Source: Candidatus Poribacteria bacterium (GTDB taxonomy: Bacteria; Poribacteria; WGA-4E; WGA-3G). Taken from it: 64,000 nucleotides of DNA. Of this stretch, positions 33,309 through 42,836 are shown in pieces. The position numbers and the translations under genes are program-made. The notes under the pieces are model-generated. The model searched no databases. It saw only the letters and a list, made by a program, of their open reading frames with translations, and was not told where the DNA came from. The DNA is taken from contig JAPPBX010000031.1 of NCBI GenBank assembly GCA_026702755.1, positions 84,227-148,226 on the forward strand, in the 5' to 3' direction. The first letter of the stretch is position 1. Each line of letters begins with the position of its first letter.

Positions 33309-34199
33309 ATGGTTCGACACCTGACTTTGATTTTTCTCCTCTTTTCCGCATCTATCACGGTTTCCAACCCGGTCAGGGGTGAAATATTCACGGAGAGTGG
33401 GTTGGTAGATATACCGACCGGCAATGTGATGAAACACGGGATATTCGGGGCAAGTACGTATATCGCTTTCCAACACCCCTCTGAAAATACATCCCTAACT
33501 AACGAGAATAGTGCCCTCGGCGATGCCGTTGCGGTTCGCTTTAATTTCGGGCTGCTCGATCGGGTTGAAATTGGGCTGACACACCTATGGAATGAATACG
33601 GTTCTAAACCTTCCACCGAACGGACTGGAAATCTGAAAGTCCAACTCTTAAGGGAACAAGAGGTGGGAGCAATTCCGAGTGTAGCGATAGGGATTGAGAA
33701 CGTCGGCAATAAACTTCTTCCGTGGGACTCGGAAGCGGAAGCAAATGAAATCCACTCAGCGTTTCTTGCCATCAGTAAAACCTTTAATCTACCTCGGATT
33801 CACCAATTCTCTGGACACATCGGCATGGGGACGCAGCGTTTCGCGACTGAGGAAAGTCCCATAGGTTTGTTTGTTGGACTGAGCAAAGAATTCCAACCGG
33901 CTTTCGCGAGAGGCGACATTACGACGAGTTTGGAATTCGATGGTGTAGGTGTGAACGCGGGGCTGCGGTATATCACGCCAAGTGGCCTTCGGGTCGCACT
34001 CGGTGCTGAAACGTTGAACAATCCAGACGAATTAAACTATCTCGTTGTCGTCTCATGGTCAAATGAGCAGATGCTTGAACAGATCAAGGAAACGAGACGA
34101 CTGGCAAAACGCGCGACAGAACTCGTGGTTGAGGTAAAACGCGCGATCACACAGCGAAAATCGGCGGATAAAACTACTGAGACACCTTCGCCTCAATAG
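33309..34199 (+). CDS. Exported beta-barrel-like protein of unknown function
   Basis: 296 aa. A signal peptide covers about residues 1-24 (MVRHLTLIFLLFSASITVSN). The mature part begins with TESGLVDIPTGNVMKHG, followed by repeated amphipathic strands (LDRVEIGLTHLWN; IGMGTQRFA; GLRYITPSGLRVALGAETLN), as in YjbH-like or MetA-pathway outer-membrane proteins. The last 40 residues are a basic helix (IKETRRLAKRATELVVEVKRA) outside the barrel. It lies five bases after rpiA, and its last 26 bases overlap the end of the convergent ompA-like gene. Outer-membrane location is likely; function is unknown. Confidence 0.6.
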   Translation: MVRHLTLIFLLFSASITVSNPVRGEIFTESGLVDIPTGNVMKHGIFGASTYIAFQHPSENTSLTNENSALGDAVAVRFNFGLLDRVEIGLTHLWNEYGSKPSTERTGNLKVQLLREQEVGAIPSVAIGIENVGNKLLPWDSEAEANEIHSAFLAISKTFNLPRIHQFSGHIGMGTQRFATEESPIGLFVGLSKEFQPAFARGDITTSLEFDGVGVNAGLRYITPSGLRVALGAETLNNPDELNYLVVVSWSNEQMLEQIKETRRLAKRATELVVEVKRAITQRKSADKTTETPSPQ

Positions 34200-35076
34200 A
34201 TTCCATCACTTTTTGGAGCGATGTCAGAAGTTCAGACAAAAAGTCTTGGGGTGGCACGAGTATAATTTCGATCCTCCGATTTTTGGCTTTTGCTTCCGGT
34301 GTTTCAGCGGTATCTATGGGTTGGTAGAAGGCGTACCCTGTTGCTGCCAAACGTTCCGCACTGACATTGGCGTGTTCCTGCAAGTACTTCACAGCGGCGA
34401 TTGCGCGTTCGGTGGAGAGGTTCCAATTCCGCAGTGCTGAGCCGCCGATGGGTGTATTATCCGTATGTCCCTCAATCCGAATCGCGTAATCCGAATAGTC
34501 TGCGTTTAGCAACACTTCTTCCGAAATTGCGTCCAGAAGTCCTTTTCCTTCGGCACTCAGAATCGCACTGCCTGTCTCAAACAGAATTTTTCCTTTAACA
34601 TCAAGTGTCAACCGTCCTGCCTCATCCAACACAGCACCCACTGTATCTTTAAACCGCTCTTGGATAGCCGCAATTGAACGTTGCGACTGCTCCCGAATCC
34701 TCTGTAATTCAGATTCAATCTCAGTGAGTTTTGCGCGGAGACTTTCTTTCTCTTGCTCAAGTGCGCTTTTGTCCTGTTGAAGTGCGTTCCGTTCCGTTGC
34801 GATTTTCCGAGCGGCTTCGCTTGCATTTTGCAATATCTCTTGCGTCTGCCTAAGTTCTGAACGTGTTTTCTCCAGCGTGGTTTGCGTTTCAGCTAACTTC
34901 TTTTCCAGATCGGCTTTGGCGGTTTCAGTTTCTTGCAATGTGGTTTTGGTCGTAGCCAATTCAGTTTGTGTCTGTTTAAGTTCGTCCGAGGTTGAATGGA
35001 GTCGTACCGCCAAAACGATGGCAGCAACAGCAACAATACAGATAGATACAATCGCCAGAATTCCTTTTTTAGACAT
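34174..35076 (-). CDS. OmpA/MotB-family peptidoglycan-binding protein with coiled coil
   Basis: 300 aa. An uncleaved N-terminal membrane segment (ILAIVSICIVAVAAIVLAV, residues about 6-24) is followed by a long heptad-rich coiled coil (about residues 30-140) and a C-terminal OmpA domain. The OmpA core motifs are ILFETGSAIL, IRIEGHTDNTP and NLSTERAIAAVKYL, with KAKNRRIEI at the end. The layout (membrane anchor, coiled coil, OmpA) is that of proteins that hold the envelope to peptidoglycan. Its start overlaps the end of the RNHCP gene by 8 bases, placing it last in a coupled run that begins with a decayed ATPase gene. Confidence 0.88.
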   Translation of the reverse strand: MSKKGILAIVSICIVAVAAIVLAVRLHSTSDELKQTQTELATTKTTLQETETAKADLEKKLAETQTTLEKTRSELRQTQEILQNASEAARKIATERNALQQDKSALEQEKESLRAKLTEIESELQRIREQSQRSIAAIQERFKDTVGAVLDEAGRLTLDVKGKILFETGSAILSAEGKGLLDAISEEVLLNADYSDYAIRIEGHTDNTPIGGSALRNWNLSTERAIAAVKYLQEHANVSAERLAATGYAFYQPIDTAETPEAKAKNRRIEIILVPPQDFLSELLTSLQKVMESIEAKVSQ

Positions 35077-35374
35077 TTAGTTCTCCTTGTAGGCTAAGGA
35101 TGGCTTCAAAGTTATCATTTTTTGAGGTTTTGTTCTTTTTCTCTATGCCGCACGTCATGCAGCGGTGTGTCAGGATATAATTGCCGTGCTTTACAGTAAA
35201 CCCTACCGGTTCCATCAACCCACGACAAGATGCGGCTCGGTCGCCGGGATTCACATCAACGTGCTGGCTCCAGAGACATTCTGGACAGTGATTGGTGTAG
35301 CCGTCTCCCGTGACAGAAACACCGCAATGTGAGCAAGTAAAATCTTCAATATGGCGTTGAAATTTTTTGTTCAC
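35069..35374 (-). CDS. RNHCP-domain zinc protein
   Basis: 101 aa with a GTG start. The domain is complete: EDFTCSHCG, then GYTNHCPECLWSQHVDVNPGD and SCRGLMEPVGF, then THRCMTCG. The four Cys pairs and the NHCPxCL motif define RNHCP proteins, probable zinc-ribbon nucleic-acid binders whose role is not established. Its GTG start overlaps the stop of the degraded partner gene as GTGA, and its own stop overlaps the OmpA gene by 8 bases. Family is confident; function is unknown. Confidence 0.85.
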   Translation of the reverse strand: MNKKFQRHIEDFTCSHCGVSVTGDGYTNHCPECLWSQHVDVNPGDRAASCRGLMEPVGFTVKHGNYILTHRCMTCGIEKKNKTSKNDNFEAILSLQGELNV

Positions 35375-35519
35375 TGGTCAGTGCTTATATTCTTGCCATG
35401 TGCAAGTCGGTCTAATGTTCGTTTTAGACTCGGAGATGCGGTAGCAGCGCGTTCTAAATCCCAGAAACTGCCTCACCAAGTTCATCCTCAACTGCCAGAA
35501 TTACGTGCTTTAACCTCAT
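35371..35519 (-). pseudogene. Remnant of a TOPRIM-like partner of the upstream ATPase
   Basis: Only 149 bases remain between two coupled neighbours. The start (ATG at 35517-35519) encodes MRLKHVILAVEDELGEAVSG, then a stop. In another frame the rest reads WDLERAATASPSLKRTLDRL and ends at a TGA overlapping the RNHCP start. The first part matches the N-terminus (acidic Glu in VED) and the second the C-terminus of the roughly 200-aa TOPRIM-like proteins that follow AAA_21 ATPases in two-gene defence pairs. The middle, about 150 codons, is missing, so the gene is internally deleted and frameshifted. The exact family name is uncertain. Confidence 0.6.
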
Positions 35520-36669
35520 TGTATCAGACTTACTCCGGCAGTACCTTTGGGTCTGGTTCGTGAAAGGACAACCTCACCTACTGTGAACCCATTCTCTAAA
35601 AGGATGCGAATGTCCTCAATATCAGACGAGATTTTAACCGATGTTCCTGCCCTTGCAGGTGTGAGCAAAGCACTTCTGTGCCGTCAATGCACGGTTCTGT
35701 TAGAAGCGTACTGCTATGCGTGCTAACAAACACTTGGCTCTGATGGATTCTCGGTATACGGGCAAACAGCGGTACAAGTTTAGAGACAATGCCTATGTTT
35801 AAGGAGAGTTCAGGCTCCTCCAACAAAACAAGCGATTCATTTTCAAGGAGTGCCCACAAAAGCCCAATCAACCGAAGCACTCCATCCGAAAATTGGTCTT
35901 CGCGCTGCCACGCTTCGTTCAACTGCCAATAGGAATAACGCGCTTGTAAATGTGGATGCCCTGTGCGTTTATTTTGAATAAACGCTAATTCCTCAAACTG
36001 CGGCACCACAATTTTCAAGGCACGTTCAATCCTTTTGAGACGAGCACGGCGGGTACTCGGATGCACACTCGCGACTCTTTCAAGGAAAGCCTGACCAAAA
36101 GGGTCGTCTTCAATAATTTTACCTTGTATCGAATCAGCAAAACGAATGAGTTGCGGGACCAGATGGAGATAGGTGACCTTCCGAAGAAATCCCCCAATCT
36201 CCCGAAACTTCGCGTTGGCAGCGATCTGCTCAAGTGCGGTCTGCGTAAGGCGATCCGGGTCTTCGTTGTCCTCTGCATCAGGTCTATCAAGAAGGCATTC
36301 ATCCTCTCTCCAGACGCGTTCATAAGTGAGATGCGTTTGGCAATGTTCACGATCTGCTTGACGAAACCCCACGCTATATCGCCATGTGGCGGGGGCATCC
36401 GGCGTGTCCGAGATGTGAATTTCGATGGCAACCTCTGGATCTTGCCGTGCGGATAGGCACCGAATTTTGGAAACACCCCCTCGGTCACTGACTGCTTTTT
36501 GGAGTCCACCACCTTCGGCTTTGGCGATATCGCGGAGAAAGCGAAAGAGGTCCAACAGATTCGATTTACCTGAAGCATTCGGACCGACAATAAATTGGCG
36601 TTCCCGAAGCGGTACATTCATCTGTTGAAAATTTCGCCAGTTTTTGACGATAAGCCGATTGATAATCAT
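35516..36669 (-). pseudogene. AAA_21-type ATPase disrupted by a one-base frameshift near its end
   Basis: Translation starts at the ATG at 36669 (AAGGAA ten bases upstream). Walker A GPNASGKS is at residues 29-36; Walker B SLVLLEEPELSLN and H-loop VSTHSSTLL follow. After GTEV the frame breaks: the intact frame ends at 35596 with an unrelated tail, while the next frame continues with LLTPARAGTSVKISSDIED and FTVGEVVLSRTRP to a stop at 35516, which is the normal family ending. Restoring one T in the run read as AAA at 35667-35669 would join them. It may be a mutation or a homopolymer base error. The restored stop overlaps the next start as ATGA. Confidence 0.75.
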
Positions 36670-36816
36670 AACGATCGGTTCCTTTAAAAAATTTCTATTT
36701 TCGCGAATGTGATATGGAAATAATAACATATCCAAGGCAGGAAATCAAACCAAAACGGATAGCCTATCCCGTTCTTAGAGAGGTAGGATAACAAGGAAAT
36801 TACGCCTAATGAAAAT

Positions 36817-38937
36817 TTAAACGTCTATGAAGGGTTTTAGATCCCACAGCAGGATTGTGCAGTCGTGACTCCCGCTTGCGAGAAGTGTGTTGTTTGGTGA
36901 AAAGGCGAGTGACTGTACATCCGTCGGATGGCCCCAGAAGGTTGTGATTTCCTCACCAGTAGCGACTTCCCACAACCGAATTGTCATCTTCTGCATTCCT
37001 TCCTCCCTCCGCCACCAAGTCCCGGATGCGAGATACTTACCACACGGTGAAAAAGCGAGGGCGTACGGTTTCTGTGTCTGTGGCTGCGGTATCTCCAAAA
37101 GTGTTGCCAGCGTTTCAGCGCACCACAAACGGAGTCCGCCGAACTTCCCTGTAGCAATTACGCTGCCACATGGTGAGAACGCTACTCCCATAAGCGTCCG
37201 AGGTTCATCCAAGGGAAATGTCCCAATTTGTTCACCCGACGCAACATCCCATAACTTAGAGGTTTTATCGCTTGAACTACTGACCAGTCGCTTGCCGTCC
37301 GGTGAGAAGGACACTGACCAGATGAAATCTGTATGTCCTGTGAAAACTTTCAACTTTTCGTTACGTTTGAGATCGTATAGATAGATTACGCCCTCTCTAC
37401 TTCCAACTGCAATCTGATCCCCCGTCGGTGCGAATGCCATACGCCAAACTAAGTGTGACTGTTCAGTAAATTCAGCAATCGGTTCATCAGGCTTCTCAGC
37501 ATCCCACACCTTGACATTTTCTTCGTTCTGAACAGTGGCAGCCAGCATGTTTCCACACGGCAAAACAGTAAAAGAGGTGATACGTTTATCCTCTAATAAT
37601 GTTTTCTGTGCCTGTTTACGTTCAACATCCCATAACACAACTCCCATGCGATAGCCCTTCGTGGCAAGGGTTGCTTCATCCGGCAAAAACATTATGGGAT
37701 CTGGATAACAGGCAAACTCACGAAGCGTTGAAGATGTATGAATATTACCAGCCTTCTTAGCTTTTTTGTCGGCAATAGCCAACTGTGGGAACTTCTTAAA
37801 CCATTTGGCATCAATGCTCTTCGGGTGCAATTCGAGGGTGTATAGTTTTTCACGGAGTTCCATATTCCAAATCTCAATCGTATCTTCCCGATCAACAGCG
37901 GCAAGCAGCACACCTTCTGACGAGTAGAATAGCTCTTTCGAGGATTTACCTGAGTCTGTATAAATTATTTTTTGTACACCCTTTCGGAGCTCCCATACAC
38001 GCAGTATTTTCTCTTCACCGTCTTCACCGATTGATGCAGATGATGCCAAGAATAGACCGCATGGCGAGAAGACAATACGATGTCCCCACTTACTATGTTC
38101 TGTGAGGTAAGCGAAGCGTTTACCCGTCGCGATTTCCCATACAGAGATAAAATTGTAAATACTGCCGGCAGCCTCAGTTTTGCTTAAGGTTTCATCGGGA
38201 CACGCACACGCTATCAGACGACTATCTGGAGAAAAGACAAAATTTCTACCCGCAAACTTAGCGATTGCCTCACCCGTTTCTGGATGCCATACGTAAGTTT
38301 GTGTTCCTTCTGTGCCAGGGTTAACAAGTGTGCGTTCACCGTCTCGGAACGAATAAACTTTAGGATTACTTACAGTAGCAGCGAGGAATTTGCCGTCCGG
38401 AGAAAACTCAAGATGATTAACATCATTTGATTGCGTATCACGTTCACCCCGATTCATCTGTGCAATGCACACACCTTGATGAACATCCAATACTTCAACA
38501 TTGCCATCCCGATTCGCTATGGCAATCCACTTGCGATCTGGGGAAAAGACAACATGCGCATAGATATTCTGCGCTTCTGTCCTATCCATCCGTGCGATGC
38601 ACTCACCACTCTGAACATCCATCACTTTGAGAACACCATCCCAATTGGCGATAGCGATCCACTCGCCATCGGGTGAAAAATCAGCACTGGCAATCAACCC
38701 TCGCTCTGTTTCCCACAATGCAATAGGGGACTTTGACGACATTTCATACCACCAGAGTCCTATGCGGGTTTGAACGGCGAAATATATACCGCTGGGAGGG
38801 AATGACAGTTTCGGTCCCGGACCAGACGATACAATTCCTTTTCCCAATCGGGCAATCGCGCCTTCTGGCAATGCCCACGTTGTTCCTTCAGAGTCGCCTA
38901 ATACTACATTGAATGGTGCTGGTTTTCGGCTTTGCAT
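36817..38937 (-). CDS. WD40-repeat protein A
   Basis: 706 aa with many WD40 units throughout: FSPDGEWIAIANWDGVLKVM near the start and HTDFIWSVSFSPDGKRLVSS and LAFSPNNTLLASGSHDCTIL near the end, giving two probable propellers. No signal peptide; the N-terminus reads PAPFNVVLGDSEGTTWALPE then GAIARLGKG, a leader shared with protein B (39076-41034) and, in part, with the secreted caspase protein (LPNGAIARFSPG). No enzyme domain is attached. WD40 propellers usually hold protein complexes together. AAGGGAATAAATACA precedes the ATG. It is a diverged duplicate of B, with near-identical C-terminal 130 residues. Confidence 0.85.
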   Translation of the reverse strand: MQSRKPAPFNVVLGDSEGTTWALPEGAIARLGKGIVSSGPGPKLSFPPSGIYFAVQTRIGLWWYEMSSKSPIALWETERGLIASADFSPDGEWIAIANWDGVLKVMDVQSGECIARMDRTEAQNIYAHVVFSPDRKWIAIANRDGNVEVLDVHQGVCIAQMNRGERDTQSNDVNHLEFSPDGKFLAATVSNPKVYSFRDGERTLVNPGTEGTQTYVWHPETGEAIAKFAGRNFVFSPDSRLIACACPDETLSKTEAAGSIYNFISVWEIATGKRFAYLTEHSKWGHRIVFSPCGLFLASSASIGEDGEEKILRVWELRKGVQKIIYTDSGKSSKELFYSSEGVLLAAVDREDTIEIWNMELREKLYTLELHPKSIDAKWFKKFPQLAIADKKAKKAGNIHTSSTLREFACYPDPIMFLPDEATLATKGYRMGVVLWDVERKQAQKTLLEDKRITSFTVLPCGNMLAATVQNEENVKVWDAEKPDEPIAEFTEQSHLVWRMAFAPTGDQIAVGSREGVIYLYDLKRNEKLKVFTGHTDFIWSVSFSPDGKRLVSSSSDKTSKLWDVASGEQIGTFPLDEPRTLMGVAFSPCGSVIATGKFGGLRLWCAETLATLLEIPQPQTQKPYALAFSPCGKYLASGTWWRREEGMQKMTIRLWEVATGEEITTFWGHPTDVQSLAFSPNNTLLASGSHDCTILLWDLKPFIDV

Positions 38938-39011
38938 TGTATTTATTCCCTTAATAAGTTCAATGTCCCTTGTTATAGTAAAGCCCGTAACTATCTATAC
39001 ACCAACGAAAG

Positions 39012-39032
39012 GGCGAGGATACAATCCTCGCC
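39012..39032. repeat. GC-rich hairpin between the two WD40 genes
   Basis: GGCGAGGAT and ATCCTCGCC form a 9-bp stem with an ACA loop, followed by AGCAAAGG. It shares its design, and the CCAGC tail, with the hairpin at 44022. Confidence 0.6.
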
Positions 39033-39075
39033 AGCAAAGGAGAGGGGTTTTTGTTTGTCAAATGTCAACTTATTT

Positions 39076-41034
39076 TCAGGCTTTATTATAAGAATTGATA
39101 AAGGGTTTCACATCCCACAATAGGATTGTCCCATCAAAACTCCCACTCGCCAGCAGCGTGCCGTCCGGAGAGAAGTCGAGTGACTGCACGTCTGTCGTAT
39201 GTCCCCAGAAGGTATGAATATTCTCACCTGTGGCAACGTCCCATAAACGTATCGCCATCTTTTTCATCCCTTTCTGCCACCAGGTGCCAGAAGCGATATA
39301 TTTACCACACGGAGAAAAAGCGATCGCATAAGGTTTTATGCTGTTCTTGGGTTGTGGTATAGTATCCAAAGGTATTGGTTCTTCAATGTTCCACAAACGT
39401 ATTTCCCCGTAAAGTCCAGTAGCAATAATATTAGCACATGGAGAAACCGTTATTGAATAGGTACGTGAATCTTTCTTCTTGGACCAATCAATAGAGGCAA
39501 AACGAGGATCGCTCTTCAATGTTTCCCATGCTTGTTTCTGTTCTGTTTTCTGTTCAGAAGTTAATATGGCAAAAGCATTTTTCCGTGCAGCGTCTGAATA
39601 TTTAACCCGATTGATTTTTGCATGTAACTTTGCAACGAAACTTTGTTTATATTTCTGTGGTACTTTCCATAATACAGATCCACCACCATCACTGTCACTC
39701 ACAATTGTTTGTCCATCCCGAGAAAACCACATTGAATCCAGATCGGAATCTGTTCGGGGTAGAAATGTAGGTTCACGAAGTGTTACCCATGAGTTTGTTT
39801 TGTCAAAATTTCCTAATTTGTTGTGAAATGAACATGCGGTTGCTAGCTCTGGGCATTTCGTTAACCATATTGAACCGATGCTCCCAGGTAATCGTTCTAT
39901 TGATTCTACCTTTTTACGACGTTCTACATCCCATACTTCAACAATATTCGTGGTATCAGGAAATACAACAGCAAAGAGTTTTCCTTCCAGCGAATATGCG
40001 GGTACTAAGCGAGTGATTCTGAATTCAAAATCATAATATTTAGCGTTCCAATAATCCATGTCCCAACGTTTAGAATCAATACCGCTATGTGTCCAATCCT
40101 CCTTGAGTGCACCTTTTTCGATTTCCCAAACTCGTAAATTTCCTCCTCTGTCCGCTGATACAATGAATTGACCGCAAGGTGAAAAGGTGACAATATCTAT
40201 CCAATGCTCATGTGCCTTGAAATATGCAACGCGTTTGCTTGTTGCTATGTCCCAAACTGAAATGAAAAGTTGATGTAAACCATCATCGCTATTAGCAGTG
40301 TCATCTGGACACGCGCATGCAATTAATCCACTATCTGGCGAAAACGCAAACTTGTTACCTGGAAACTTCGCAACTAATTCACCTTTCCCAGAATCCCAAA
40401 CAGCAGTTTGCGAACCGTCTCGTGAAGGTGTATATCCTCCGTTGTCAGAGTTAATTGGTGTTTCTGTTACAGCAAGGTATTGCCCATTAGGAGAAAATTC
40501 GACTCCTGCATAGATATTGAACCCTACGTTTATGGGCTCTAACTGAACCTGTGTGACGCATTCACCATGTTGAACATCTAACACCTCAACCCCTTGTTTC
40601 CACGGAGCTGAGGCAATCAACCGACCATCCGGTGAAAAGACGAGAAAATCAACAAAAGAAGATAATTCGTATCTTTCCATCTGTGTGATGATCTTTCCGC
40701 TTTGGATATTCAGTACTTTTACTATTCCATCCCAATTTGCAATGGCGATTAACTTACCATCGGTTGAAATATCCACAGCGGAAATAAGCCCACGTTCTGT
40801 CTCCCACAAAGCAATCGGCAACATTGTTGAAACATCATAGAACCACAATCCCATTCCAGTTCCAACGGCAAAATATGCGCCATCTGGGGAGAGTGCTACA
40901 CTATCCAAATCTGGAGACGAGTTGCGTACCCCTTTTCCAAATCGAACGATTGCGCCTTCCGGTAATGCCCATGTGGTTCCTGTGGTATCGCCTGGTACGA
41001 CATTGAAGGGTGCAGGCTTTGGACTTTGCATCAT
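39076..41034 (-). CDS. WD40-repeat protein B, paralog of A
   Basis: 652 aa, the same overall design as protein A: the leader PAPFNVVPGDTTGTTWALPE, then a run of WD40 units (LSPDGAYFAVGTGMGLWFYD; FSPDGTLLASGSFDGTILLW). Between about residues 420 and 510 it has a charged, Lys-rich stretch (SEQKTEQKQAWETLKSDPRF) that A lacks. Tandem placement and close similarity at both ends mark a duplication followed by divergence of the middle. The gene begins 11 bases after the M20 peptidase stop, so the two may be co-transcribed. Cytosolic scaffold is likely; partners are unknown. Confidence 0.85.
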   Translation of the reverse strand: MMQSPKPAPFNVVPGDTTGTTWALPEGAIVRFGKGVRNSSPDLDSVALSPDGAYFAVGTGMGLWFYDVSTMLPIALWETERGLISAVDISTDGKLIAIANWDGIVKVLNIQSGKIITQMERYELSSFVDFLVFSPDGRLIASAPWKQGVEVLDVQHGECVTQVQLEPINVGFNIYAGVEFSPNGQYLAVTETPINSDNGGYTPSRDGSQTAVWDSGKGELVAKFPGNKFAFSPDSGLIACACPDDTANSDDGLHQLFISVWDIATSKRVAYFKAHEHWIDIVTFSPCGQFIVSADRGGNLRVWEIEKGALKEDWTHSGIDSKRWDMDYWNAKYYDFEFRITRLVPAYSLEGKLFAVVFPDTTNIVEVWDVERRKKVESIERLPGSIGSIWLTKCPELATACSFHNKLGNFDKTNSWVTLREPTFLPRTDSDLDSMWFSRDGQTIVSDSDGGGSVLWKVPQKYKQSFVAKLHAKINRVKYSDAARKNAFAILTSEQKTEQKQAWETLKSDPRFASIDWSKKKDSRTYSITVSPCANIIATGLYGEIRLWNIEEPIPLDTIPQPKNSIKPYAIAFSPCGKYIASGTWWQKGMKKMAIRLWDVATGENIHTFWGHTTDVQSLDFSPDGTLLASGSFDGTILLWDVKPFINSYNKA

Positions 41035-41044
41035 ATCTTCGAGA

Positions 41045-42283
41045 TTACAATTCAGCGCGGGTTATGAAGGTTGCATAGATAGTGGAGGTCCTGACCAAAT
41101 CAGGGATATGTACGCGCTCATTGATGGCATGTCCGCCCTCGCCCCGCGGTCCATATCCGACTCCGGGCAAACCTGTATTGACGAAATAGTGTAAGTCTGT
41201 AAACCCCGTGGTGCCCTTAAACCGCGGTTTATTGAAGCGGACAATACGGACCGCGTCGGCGAACGCTTGTGCTATTGGGGAAGTGGTATCCGTCAAGCAG
41301 GGTTCAATTCGCAAGATAGCGCGTGCTTCTGCGTCCAAATCGGGGTAGTATTGACATGCGCCAGAAATCGCTTCTCGCAATTCAAGCTCAGCAAATTCAA
41401 GTTCCTCGTTTGGCGTAATCCGGCGGTCAACTGAAAACGTGACGCTTGCTGGGACAGTGTTGACTTTGTCGCCATCGGTGCCGTGAAAGGTTCCACCGAT
41501 GTTCAACGTTGGATAACGGTCGCTGCCATCAGGGAGTTTAAATGCCCGTTCCGACGATTTTAAATTCCGTTTAACCCGTTGGAGTGCTGTCACGAGTTCG
41601 GCAGTCTTCTCAAAGGCGTTTACTCCCTTATCCGGCTGCGCACCGTGCGCTGCTTTGCCCTTGACCTCAATTTCCAACCAAAGCACACCGTTATGTCCGT
41701 TGCCGATGTTCATCTCCGAACCGCCCTCACAGTTGACAACATAGTCCGCATTAACCAAACCTTCCTCAACAACGTATCCCGCCCCTAACTGTCCGCCGGT
41801 CTCTTCATCGCAGGTGAATGAGCATTCGACGTTGAATTTGGGTTTAACCCCAGTTTCTTGGACAGTCTCAATTGCAAACAGAAGCGCTGCGATGGCATCT
41901 TTCATATCGTCGGCACCGCGTCCGTAGAGCCACTCGCCATCAATCTCACCACTAAACGGATCACCGAAACGCCAGTCCCCGGCAACGGGAACCACATCGT
42001 AGTGTGCGTTGAAATGTACCGTCTTTTCTGCACCGACATCCCAACGTGCGATGAGGTTCAGTCGTGGATGGCTGTCCGCATTCGGAATAACCTGTTCCGC
42101 ACGACGTTTCGGGACCTTGGCAATCCGTGTTTGCATCCCTAATGCTTTACATTTCGCCTCAAGTAGCCCAACGATCTCGGCATAATTCTCGCCGGGTGGA
42201 TTGACCGTAGGAATTCTGACAAGCTCCTGCAGCAACGCACAGAGTGCGGTCTGATTGTCCTTGATATAGGTTTGAACGGACAT
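41045..42283 (-). CDS. M20-family metallopeptidase (ArgE/DapE/ACY1-like)
   Basis: 412 aa. Metal-site motifs are in the expected order: VHFNAHYDVVPV (His and the following Asp), LYGRGADDMKDAIAA (bridging Asp), TCDEETGGQLGAGYV (catalytic Glu and Glu ligand), and a C-terminal GEGGHAINERVHIPDL His. A dimerisation domain lies about residues 180-290. These di-zinc enzymes deacylate N-acyl amino acids or cleave dipeptides. The ribosome-binding site GAGGAG precedes the ATG. The cupin gene ends 21 bases upstream, suggesting co-transcription. Substrate is not fixed by sequence. Confidence 0.9.
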   Translation of the reverse strand: MSVQTYIKDNQTALCALLQELVRIPTVNPPGENYAEIVGLLEAKCKALGMQTRIAKVPKRRAEQVIPNADSHPRLNLIARWDVGAEKTVHFNAHYDVVPVAGDWRFGDPFSGEIDGEWLYGRGADDMKDAIAALLFAIETVQETGVKPKFNVECSFTCDEETGGQLGAGYVVEEGLVNADYVVNCEGGSEMNIGNGHNGVLWLEIEVKGKAAHGAQPDKGVNAFEKTAELVTALQRVKRNLKSSERAFKLPDGSDRYPTLNIGGTFHGTDGDKVNTVPASVTFSVDRRITPNEELEFAELELREAISGACQYYPDLDAEARAILRIEPCLTDTTSPIAQAFADAVRIVRFNKPRFKGTTGFTDLHYFVNTGLPGVGYGPRGEGGHAINERVHIPDLVRTSTIYATFITRAEL

Positions 42284-42304
42284 TTTAGATCTCCTCAGTC
42301 GCCA

Positions 42305-42718
42305 TTATTTAACAACTGCTTGATCCCCAGGTGACAAGTGTTCGACGGTTTCACCGGTTTCCGTGAAGGTACGGGTGACGCTAACAGAGGCATACGTCCA
42401 CAATATTTTCATGGGTGCATCGCTCTCATTCCAAAATCGGTGTGGAATGCCCGCGGGAACGAATGTTGTGTCAAAGGCTTTCATAGTGAAAACCTCGCCA
42501 TCAACCTCACAAGAGGCTTCACCTTCAAGAATCGTAACGGATTCATCGCAGTTGTGGTAGTGGCGTGCAATTGCGGCTCCCGGGTCAAACATCGTCACGC
42601 CGTTGGTGAGTGAAGTGGAGTCGATCCATTTACCGGCTAACGGGACGGTTTTCACGCCGGTGCCTCGATCGATAGGGTTCTGTTTCTCAAAATCAATGAT
42701 GTGTGCTTTCGTGCTCAT
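42305..42718 (-). CDS. Small single-domain cupin protein
   Basis: 137 aa. Cupin motif 1 ([20 protein letters not shown]) provides two His and a Glu; motif 2 ([15 protein letters not shown]) supplies the last His. These bind a divalent metal in cupin dioxygenases and isomerases; many small cupins have no known substrate. It precedes the M20 peptidase gene on the same strand. It could act in the same catabolic step, but nothing in its sequence tells which. Confidence 0.82.
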   Translation of the reverse strand: MSTKAHIIDFEKQNPIDRGTGVKTVPLAGKWIDSTSLTNGVTMFDPGAAIARHYHNCDESVTILEGEASCEVDGEVFTMKAFDTTFVPAGIPHRFWNESDAPMKILWTYASVSVTRTFTETGETVEHLSPGDQAVVK

Positions 42719-42796
42719 CTCATCCGTCGCCTTTCGTTAAGATTTGCTTCAGTTTAGCACGAAGAGGGAAAAATTGCAAAGGATAAAGGGACGATC

Positions 42797-42836
42797 CACT
42801 TTCAGTTATCAGTTGTCAGTGATCGGTAGTCAATTG
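42797..42836. repeat. Half copy of the TTATCAGTT-type repeat
   Basis: One arm only, CTTTCAGTTATCAGTTGTCA then GTGATCGGTAGTCAAT. It covers the stop codon of the BioF-like gene. No opposite arm follows, so this is a degraded or partial copy. Confidence 0.5.
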
